DNA from: Gemmatimonadaceae bacterium
GTDB lineage: Bacteria > Gemmatimonadota > Gemmatimonadetes > Gemmatimonadales > Gemmatimonadaceae
Assembly: GCA_025357975.1 (NCBI GenBank)
Contig: JANYKY010000427.1
Coordinates: 1-12,513, forward strand
Length of the DNA stretch: 12,513 nucleotides
Reading direction: 5' to 3'
The notes beneath the pieces were generated by a model, which was not told the origin of the DNA, searched no databases, and was given only the letters and a program-made list of their open reading frames with translations. How positions within the stretch are numbered: the first letter of the stretch is position 1; every line of letters starts with the position of its first letter. Positions 7,198-12,513 of the stretch are shown one piece after another. The position numbers and the translations under genes are program-made.

Positions 7198-8679
7198 ATG
7201 GCACAGGTTGCAGTTATGTCCTCTGTTATCTCTGAAAGCGCTATGTCCAATAAGCGCGCGCTACTGTGGGCGGCATCTCTCCTCGTCGCCGCTTTCGGAA
7301 CATGGATCGCCTATGACGCAATGCCAGGAGTGAACTGGCTTCTCTGCACTGCAGGCGCAGCGGCTGGGCTTCTCATCTTCCTTCGCCCCGCGCGCGGCAA
7401 CACGAGCCTTGTACCATACCTCGAAGGCACTGCAGTGATCATTGCAGGCGGAGCTGCCATCACCGCAGATCCATTCCTCACGGCATTCATCTGCCTCTCA
7501 GTGATCCTGATGCTGGCGCTGGCGATGCTTTTGTCGATCGATTCGAGGGTCGAGCGTATTACGCCGGGCTTTACGATTGTCGCACCTGCTGCGGCGTTTG
7601 GTCTTGCGCTCGCGGAATCTGTCACGCGTGGCTCCGAAGCCCTCGGTCTGATTCGATCGCCGAGGGCGAGGGCGATTGTCCGTGGGCTGGCGATCACTGC
7701 GCCGGTGGTCCTCGTATTCGGGCTCCTCCTCGCCACTGCCGACCCGATTTTCGCCGACTGGCGCAATGCCATCCGCGATCTTCTCACGAACTGGGCGTTC
7801 CTCCCCCGAACAATTTTCTTCATCGCACTGCTGAGCATCGTCCTCGGCGCATATGGATACGCTCAGCGGGGGACAGGATACGATATTCACGGTCTGATCG
7901 TCTCGCGCACTTCGGGGACTAGAAGTCGCTGGCTTGGGTCTACCGAGAGGCTGATTTTGCTCGCTGGTGTGGCTCTTCTTTTCTGGACATTCCTCGCCGT
8001 GCAGCTCAGCTATTTCTTCGGAAATCTTCCGGGCATTCAGGGGTCCGGGATGACATTCGCTGAATACGCGCGTCGCGGATTCGCGGAAATAACTGTGGTG
8101 GCATCGTGCACCGTTTTGTTACTCGTCATCGTCGAGAGATACGGAAATATCGACGAGTGGCGCCGCACGCTCAGAGCCTTGACGCTGATCGTCGTGCTTG
8201 CTGTTTTTTTCCTGCTAGCTTCCGCATTCCATCGTGTGTTGCTGTACGAACAAGCCTACGGATTTACCACTGCCCGCCTGTACGCGCAGGCATACATGAT
8301 CGTCGTCGCCGCAAGCCTGATCGCATTGTCGCGCGAAGTCTTTACCGAGCTCGATCCGTCTCGCCTCTTCCGTCTGACAGGCATGGCAGCGATCGCGACC
8401 TTCATCGTTCTTATTTACTGGAACCACGAATCATGGATCGCAGATCGCAACATCGACCTCTTCACTGCGACTGGAAAGCTGGACGTGGTTTATCTCACGA
8501 GCGATCTGTCGGCCGACGCGATCCCCACGATTGTCAGCCGCCTTCCCAGCCTTCCCGAGCCAGCGAAGTCACAGCTCCAGGCAGCGTTGAAGGCTCGATA
8601 TAAGCGTCTTCATGAGGATCGCTGGTTTGAGTGGAACCTCAGGCGCGAGCGAGCGCGAAGCGCTTCAGCAGGATTTTGA
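7198..8679 (+). CDS. DUF4173/DUF4153-type polytopic membrane protein
   Basis: Integral inner-membrane protein of unknown function. I count about 11-12 hydrophobic segments, the first at about residues 20-40 and the last at about 392-410, followed by a hydrophilic cytosolic-looking tail of about 80 residues. Family-like features are 'MTFAEYARRGFAEI' after 'VQLSYFFG', then 'YGFTTARLYAQAY', and a tail with 'RNIDLFTATGKLDVVYLT', typical of the DUF4173 group. The start is uncertain. ATG codons at 7198, 7216 and 7243 are all in frame. None has a strong Shine-Dalgarno: AGAG lies 3 nt from the first, AGG 8 nt from the second and GAAAG 4 nt from the third. The third start, beginning MSNKRALLWAAS just before the first membrane segment, would look most natural. 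The last 15 bp overlap the end of the convergent M20 peptidase gene. No function can be inferred from the neighbours. Confidence 0.85.
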   Translation: MAQVAVMSSVISESAMSNKRALLWAASLLVAAFGTWIAYDAMPGVNWLLCTAGAAAGLLIFLRPARGNTSLVPYLEGTAVIIAGGAAITADPFLTAFICLSVILMLALAMLLSIDSRVERITPGFTIVAPAAAFGLALAESVTRGSEALGLIRSPRARAIVRGLAITAPVVLVFGLLLATADPIFADWRNAIRDLLTNWAFLPRTIFFIALLSIVLGAYGYAQRGTGYDIHGLIVSRTSGTRSRWLGSTERLILLAGVALLFWTFLAVQLSYFFGNLPGIQGSGMTFAEYARRGFAEITVVASCTVLLLVIVERYGNIDEWRRTLRALTLIVVLAVFFLLASAFHRVLLYEQAYGFTTARLYAQAYMIVVAASLIALSREVFTELDPSRLFRLTGMAAIATFIVLIYWNHESWIADRNIDLFTATGKLDVVYLTSDLSADAIPTIVSRLPSLPEPAKSQLQAALKARYKRLHEDRWFEWNLRRERARSASAGF

Positions 8680-10056
8680 CGCCACTCCGTACTCGTCCCA
8701 GAACGCCGCAATCGCGCGCATTCCGATCCTGAAGTTTTCTTCGCTCATCCATTCGTCGGGCGCATGCGCGTTTTCGCCGGGCAACCCGAAGCCCACCAGC
8801 AACACCGGAGCTCCAAGTATCCGCTCGAAGTCTCCAACGACCGGAATTGAGCCACCCTCTCCAACAACCACCGGCGGCTTCTCGAAGGCGGTCGCCAGTG
8901 CGCGACGAGCCGCATCGTACAAAGGGCCATTCAACTCGGCACGCCACGGCTTGCCGCCGTGCAGAAATCTCACACTCGTGTTGACGCCTTTCGGCGCCAC
9001 CTTCTGCACGTGGGCAAGGATCAACTTTTCGATCTCCTGCGGACTTTGATCCGGCACAAGACGACAACTGACTTTCGCCATTGCCTTTGACGGAAGAACA
9101 GTCTTGGCGCCTTCTCCGATGTAACCGCTAAGCAGGCCGTTGACCTCGAGCGTCGGCCGTGCCCACAGCTGTTCCAGAACCGTATAGCCTTTCTCTCCGC
9201 CAAGCGTCGGAGCACCGGTCTCTTTCCGGAACGTCTCGCTGTCGAATGGAAGCTTGCGCATGCCCGCTAAAACCTCGGGCTTCCACTCACGCACTGAATC
9301 GTAAAATCCCTCGATCATGACGTGACCCTTTTCGTCATGCATGGTCGCAAGAATTCGTGCAAGCGCCATCGCCGGGTTGACGACCGCACCGCCATAGGCC
9401 CCAGAGTGCAAGTCCACGGTCGGACCCTCTACGATCAGCTCGAAATACGCGAGTCCGCGCAGCGAAGAAAGAATCGACGGCTGCCCTGGTGCAAACATGG
9501 CCGAATCAGAAATAACGACTGCCTCAGCGGCCAGAAGGTCTTTCTTTTCTTCGACAAAATGCTCGAGGTTGTCGCTGCCGATCTCCTCTTCGCCCTCGGC
9601 AATTACGACGACGTTTACGGGCAGCTTGCCTCGTGTTGCGAGATGAGCCTGCAGGGCCTTGATGTGAAGGAAGAGCTGGCCTTTGTCATCTACCGATCCG
9701 CGCGCGTAAATATTCCCGTTGCGAACCGTCGGCTCGAACGGCGGAGACGTCCATAGATCGAGCGGCTCCGCCGGCTGAACATCGTAGTGGCCGTAGACCA
9801 GCACGGTTGGAGCACCCTCGGCGCCGCGCCATTCGCCAATCACAATCGGATGCCCAGGCGTCGGGAATACCTGAGCTTTCAATCCGGCCGTTTCGAGCGA
9901 CGAACGAACCCACTCCGCTGCCTTTGCAGTATCTGAGTTGTGTTCGGACTTCGCGCTTACGCTCGGGATTCTCAAAAAATCAAAAAGCTCATCCCGCGTT
10001 TGCGGATACGTTTTTTCGAGATAGTCAGTCAGATCGGATTTCACGCTTCCGGTCAT
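8665..10056 (-). CDS. M20-family metallopeptidase (dipeptidase, carnosinase/DUG1-like)
   Basis: Predicted cytosolic di-zinc dipeptidase of 463 residues, close to the usual length. Ligands can be assigned by comparison with M20 enzymes: His90 in 'YGHYDVQP' (with Asp92), bridging Asp123 in 'RGSVDDKGQ', general base Glu157 and ligand Glu158 in 'EGEEEIGS', Asp184 in 'VISDSAMF', and His431 in 'GENAHAPDEW'. His217 in 'DLHSG' lies in the dimerisation (lid) domain and usually contributes to the partner's active site. All key residues are present, so the enzyme should be active; the exact dipeptide substrate cannot be told. There is no signal peptide. The frame extends upstream to an ATG at 10137, but I chose the ATG at 10056 because GGAA sits 5 nt before it, the family N-terminus fits, and the longer form would overlap crcB. 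It lies 40 bp downstream of crcB on the same strand and ends inside the convergent DUF4173 gene. Confidence 0.93.
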   Translation of the reverse strand: MTGSVKSDLTDYLEKTYPQTRDELFDFLRIPSVSAKSEHNSDTAKAAEWVRSSLETAGLKAQVFPTPGHPIVIGEWRGAEGAPTVLVYGHYDVQPAEPLDLWTSPPFEPTVRNGNIYARGSVDDKGQLFLHIKALQAHLATRGKLPVNVVVIAEGEEEIGSDNLEHFVEEKKDLLAAEAVVISDSAMFAPGQPSILSSLRGLAYFELIVEGPTVDLHSGAYGGAVVNPAMALARILATMHDEKGHVMIEGFYDSVREWKPEVLAGMRKLPFDSETFRKETGAPTLGGEKGYTVLEQLWARPTLEVNGLLSGYIGEGAKTVLPSKAMAKVSCRLVPDQSPQEIEKLILAHVQKVAPKGVNTSVRFLHGGKPWRAELNGPLYDAARRALATAFEKPPVVVGEGGSIPVVGDFERILGAPVLLVGFGLPGENAHAPDEWMSEENFRIGMRAIAAFWDEYGVASKSC

Positions 10057-10065
10057 TTCATTTCC
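10057..10065 (-). promoter_or_regulatory. Ribosome binding site deciding the M20 peptidase start
   Basis: On the minus strand GGAA (10065-10062) is followed by 5 nt and then ATG at 10056. This supports starting the peptidase here, 27 codons inside the longest open frame, and leaves a 40-bp spacer after the crcB stop. Confidence 0.6.
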
Positions 10066-10096
10066 GTTGTTTGGTTTGATGTTCTGGAGGGGGACG

Positions 10097-10462
10097 TTAC
10101 GCAGCCCGGGCTGCCGCCATTCCCGAAAAAGTCGCAAGAATCGACAGCATTACACTAAGCACTACATATGCCGCCGACTTGCCGTATTCACCGCCACGCA
10201 TCAGTCCGAGCGTCTCCAGGCTGAACGCAGAAAAAGTCGTGAATCCGCCGCAGAAGCCAGTCATCAATGCGGCGCGCATCTGCTGCGATGTCTGCGAATT
10301 CATGTAGTGCTGCGCCAGCACTCCCATAATGAAGCTACCAAGGACATTGACCGCGAGAGTGCCGATGGGAAACCCGGTACCGGCGGACCGCTGAACGAGC
10401 GATCCGAACAGGTAGCGAAGCATGCTTCCGGCCGCGCCGCCGACCCCAATCCATAGCAACAT
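10097..10462 (-). CDS. crcB: CrcB/Fluc fluoride exporter channel
   Basis: Small inner-membrane fluoride channel (121 residues from the ATG at 10462) that lets toxic fluoride leave the cytosol. Fluc proteins work as antiparallel dual-topology dimers; only one copy is present here, consistent with a homodimer. Visible: four hydrophobic segments, N-terminal 'GGAAGSMLRY' (Arg16), 'GTLAVNVLGS' with the conserved pore-lining Asn39, and the signature 'GFCGGFTTFSAFSLE'. The signature carries the Phe-box phenylalanines (Phe77, Phe80) and the Thr-Thr stretch near the central sodium site. The frame extends upstream to a GTG at 10501, adding 13 residues ([13 protein letters not shown]). I prefer the ATG because family members begin directly before the first membrane helix, although it lacks an obvious Shine-Dalgarno. 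The GTG has only a distant GGAAGG, 12 nt away. It is first of a probable two-gene transcript with the M20 peptidase and divergent from the DUF255 gene. Confidence 0.93.
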   Translation of the reverse strand: MLLWIGVGGAAGSMLRYLFGSLVQRSAGTGFPIGTLAVNVLGSFIMGVLAQHYMNSQTSQQMRAALMTGFCGGFTTFSAFSLETLGLMRGGEYGKSAAYVVLSVMLSILATFSGMAAARAA

Positions 10463-10501
10463 GGGCGGGAAGTTAATGCGATTCGGGCAGGCCTGCTTCA
10501 C

Positions 10502-10593
10502 GCGCTGCTCTTGCCTTCCAGTGGGAGTGCACCATAGTTGGGAAGGCCGTCCGACAACCGTTTCGGACAGAGACGCACTTTCATCGGTTGAGC
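10502..10593. promoter_or_regulatory. Divergent intergenic region between crcB and the DUF255 gene, with two inverted repeats
   Basis: This region must hold the signals for two diverging genes. Visible: a 6-bp inverted repeat GTCCGA/TCGGAC (10549-10554 with 10563-10568, 8-nt loop) and a 7-bp one GCCTTCC/GGAAGGC (10513-10519 with 10541-10547, 21-nt loop). A weak plus-strand promoter candidate is TTGCCT (10511-10516), 16 bp, CATAGT (10533-10538). On the crcB side I looked for the fluoride riboswitch consensus and did not find it. The inverted repeats could be an operator or small hairpins in the leaders. Confidence 0.4.
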
Positions 10594-12513
10594 ATGGCGA
10601 ACAGGCTAGCGAACGAGACCAGCCCGTACCTGCTACAGCATGCCGGTAACCCTGTCGATTGGTATGCTTGGGGCCCGGAGGCGCTGGAGCGCGCTCGCGC
10701 CGAGGACCGTCCGATACTGCTCAGCATCGGCTACGCTGCGTGCCACTGGTGCCATGTGATGGCGCACGAGTCGTTCGAGAACGAAGACATCGCACATGTC
10801 ATGAACGATCTTTTCGTGAACGTGAAGGTGGACAGAGAAGAGCGGCCGGACCTCGACGGCATCTACATGCAGGCGGTGCAGGCAATGACCGGTCAGGGCG
10901 GCTGGCCGATGACTGTTTTTCTTACGCCACAAGGTGAGCCGTTCTACGCAGGCACGTACTATCCGCCCGAAGACCGCCAGGGACGCCCCGGTTTCAAGCG
11001 CGTTCTGGAATCGGTCTCCGACGCATATCGCAACCGTCGTGATTCGGTGACACACACTTCATCCCAGATTCGCGACATGTACACCGCGTCCAATGTACGC
11101 GCGCAAACAGAAGGCGAGCTCGGCTCGCGCGCCTTGGACCTCGCGTATCGAGGCATTGCGCAGAAGTACGATGTCCGTCACGGAGGATTCGAGGGCGCAC
11201 CGAAATTTCCTCCGACGATGGTTCTCGACTTTCTCCTGCGTTATTGGCGGCGTACGAATACGCCCTATGCATTGGAGATGGTTTCGGACACGTTCTCGAA
11301 GATGGCAAACGGAGGTATCAACGATCAGATTGGCGGCGGATTTCACCGCTATTCAGTGGATGCGACCTGGCTCGTGCCCCACTTCGAGAAGATGCTCTAC
11401 GACAATGCGTTACTCGTGCGACTCGGTGCCAATCTCTGGCAGGCGACGCACGATCCAGACGTTAAGCGCGTGACCGAAGAGACCTTGCAGTGGGTGCGTC
11501 GCGAGATGACTTCGCCGGAAGGCGGATTTTATTCGTCACTCGATGCCGACAGCGACGGGGACGAGGGAAAGTTCTACGTGTGGAGCGAGAGCGAGCTGGA
11601 CGCTCTCCTGGGATCAGACTCGCTTGCGGTAAAGACTTATTACGGCGTAACCGCCGCGGGGAATTTCGAAGGCCGGAACATTTTGCACGTGCGAGCTCAG
11701 TCGGCAATGGTGGCGGCAAGAGCAGGAATCTCCCCCGCACTGTTCGAGCGAATTATGAATGATGCGAAAACGACTCTCTATCCGTCCCGGGCCCACCGTG
11801 CATGGCCCGCACGGGATGAGAAAATCCTGGCCGGCTGGAACGGCATGATGCTTCGCGGCGTTGCCACTGCAGCACGCGCATTCGAAAGCGAAGAGCTCAC
11901 GCGAATGGCCCTGCGAAACGGTGAGTTTCTGATCAAGGAAATGGTGAAAGACGGTCGCGTCATGCGCTCCCACATGAATGGCCAGACCCGTATAAATGGC
12001 TTTTTGGAAGACCACGCGGCTGTCGCGCTTGGCTTCATCTCGCTCTACGAGTTGACCTTCGATCCGCAGTGGGTACAGCGGGCGACGCAGGTCGCGAACG
12101 TAATGATCGACCTTTTCTGGGACGATACGATCGGCGCTTTTTTCGACACCGCCCGTGACGCTGAACCGCTTATTACGCGCCCGCGCGACGCGACCGACAA
12201 TGCGATACCCTCCGGCACTTCACTGGCTGTCGATCTTCTCCTGACCCTGGCGGAGCTGACTAATAACTCCGAGATGCGAAGGCGCGCAATTTTCGTAATC
12301 GAAACGCTTGCCACGCCACTCCTACGGTATCCCAGCGCATTCGGGCATCTCCTTGGCACCGCTGACATGGTGACCAACGGCGCGGTCGAAGTCGCGATCG
12401 CGGGTAACCGTGACGATGAGAACTTCCGTGCGTTGGAACATGAACTAGCGACTCGTTATGTGCCGTCGCTGGTGCTTGCCGGTGGTAACGCAAGCGGGAT
12501 TGAACTGCTGGAA
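10594..12513 (+). CDS. DUF255 thioredoxin-fold protein, YyaL/spermatogenesis-associated-20 family (3' end outside the window)
   Basis: Conserved protein with an N-terminal thioredoxin-like domain (about residues 1-165) and a C-terminal alpha/alpha-barrel resembling six-hairpin glycosidases or N-acylglucosamine 2-epimerases. Its reaction is not firmly established. Visible: the N-terminal signature '[18 protein letters not shown]', the redox-like motif 'CHWCH' (Cys50, Cys53), '[15 protein letters not shown]' and '[13 protein letters not shown]'. In the barrel domain are '[10 protein letters not shown]' (about 247-256), '[11 protein letters not shown]' (262-272), '[16 protein letters not shown]' (315-330) and '[12 protein letters not shown]' (408-419). 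The frame stays open through the last base: 640 codons are present, and family members are roughly 650-700 residues, so only the extreme C-terminus is missing. The start ATG at 10594 matches the family's usual N-terminus, though no clear Shine-Dalgarno is present. One deviation is Gly18 where many relatives have His in 'QHAHNPVDW'. No signal peptide is visible, so it is probably cytosolic. Confidence 0.92.
   Translation, partial: MANRLANETSPYLLQHAGNPVDWYAWGPEALERARAEDRPILLSIGYAACHWCHVMAHESFENEDIAHVMNDLFVNVKVDREERPDLDGIYMQAVQAMTGQGGWPMTVFLTPQGEPFYAGTYYPPEDRQGRPGFKRVLESVSDAYRNRRDSVTHTSSQIRDMYTASNVRAQTEGELGSRALDLAYRGIAQKYDVRHGGFEGAPKFPPTMVLDFLLRYWRRTNTPYALEMVSDTFSKMANGGINDQIGGGFHRYSVDATWLVPHFEKMLYDNALLVRLGANLWQATHDPDVKRVTEETLQWVRREMTSPEGGFYSSLDADSDGDEGKFYVWSESELDALLGSDSLAVKTYYGVTAAGNFEGRNILHVRAQSAMVAARAGISPALFERIMNDAKTTLYPSRAHRAWPARDEKILAGWNGMMLRGVATAARAFESEELTRMALRNGEFLIKEMVKDGRVMRSHMNGQTRINGFLEDHAAVALGFISLYELTFDPQWVQRATQVANVMIDLFWDDTIGAFFDTARDAEPLITRPRDATDNAIPSGTSLAVDLLLTLAELTNNSEMRRRAIFVIETLATPLLRYPSAFGHLLGTADMVTNGAVEVAIAGNRDDENFRALEHELATRYVPSLVLAGGNASGIELLE

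Noticed and set aside
7149..7213. Direct repeat GGTTGCAG at 7149-7156 and 7206-7213 as an attachment or target-site duplication.
   Set aside because: Only 8 bp, no element-like sequence between the copies, and one copy lies within the candidate coding start; it is most likely chance.
8106..8603. A 165-codon plus-strand frame within the DUF4173 gene.
   Set aside because: It is Arg/His/Ser-rich without any domain and lies entirely inside the hydrophobic, family-matching frame.
10057..10137. A longer M20 peptidase start at 10137.
   Set aside because: It would overlap the crcB end by 41 bp, its extra 27 residues do not look like the family, and a good ribosome binding site precedes the ATG at 10056.
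10502..10593. A fluoride riboswitch upstream of crcB.
   Set aside because: Reading the minus strand, I could not match the conserved GAUG and UGAUG...CUAC segments or the pseudoknot arrangement; only unrelated short hairpins are visible.
1..12513. A new multi-gene defence, biosynthetic or mobile system.
   Set aside because: All six genes belong to widespread housekeeping or conserved-unknown families, and nothing in the layout links them beyond tamA-tamB and the crcB-M20 pair.

Overview
The window reads as ordinary chromosomal DNA of a GC-rich diderm (Gram-negative-type) bacterium. The outer-membrane TamA/TamB-like pair requires an outer membrane. The overall protein style, such as a TamA-like protein with a Pro/Ala-rich N-terminal linker followed by a very long TamB, reminds me of Gemmatimonadota. 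That placement is an inference with modest confidence, because no rRNA or other taxonomic marker is present. Six protein genes fill almost the whole window. I see no tRNA, rRNA, insertion sequence, phage gene or CRISPR array.

Layout. (1) Positions 1-6963, plus strand: a 5'-truncated Omp85/TamA-like outer-membrane protein, whose stop codon overlaps by one base the GTG start of a 1599-residue TamB-like protein. The two are a translationally coupled operon for outer-membrane assembly or for lipid/protein transport across the periplasm. (2) Positions 6964-7197: a 234-bp gap with short direct repeats and, at 7043-7150, a long imperfect inverted repeat. This is the most unusual non-coding structure in the window. 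(3) Positions 7198-8679, plus strand: a polytopic DUF4173/DUF4153-type membrane protein of unknown function. (4) Positions 10501-8665, minus strand: crcB (fluoride channel) followed 40 bp later by an M20-family dipeptidase. The dipeptidase gene ends inside the last codons of the DUF4173 gene, a 15-bp convergent overlap. (5) From 10594 to the window edge, plus strand: a DUF255/YyaL-type thioredoxin-fold protein, divergent from crcB and cut off by the end of the window.

Working together: only tamA-tamB is a clear functional unit. crcB and the M20 peptidase are probably co-transcribed, but no functional link is evident. The divergent region between crcB and the DUF255 gene holds two small inverted repeats but no recognisable fluoride riboswitch. 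No gene-free stretch exceeds 300 bp. I did not find a convincing new multi-gene system. The points worth a second look are the 7043-7150 inverted repeat, a young internal duplication and a helical insert in TamB, and six cysteines arranged as three close pairs in the TamA-like protein.
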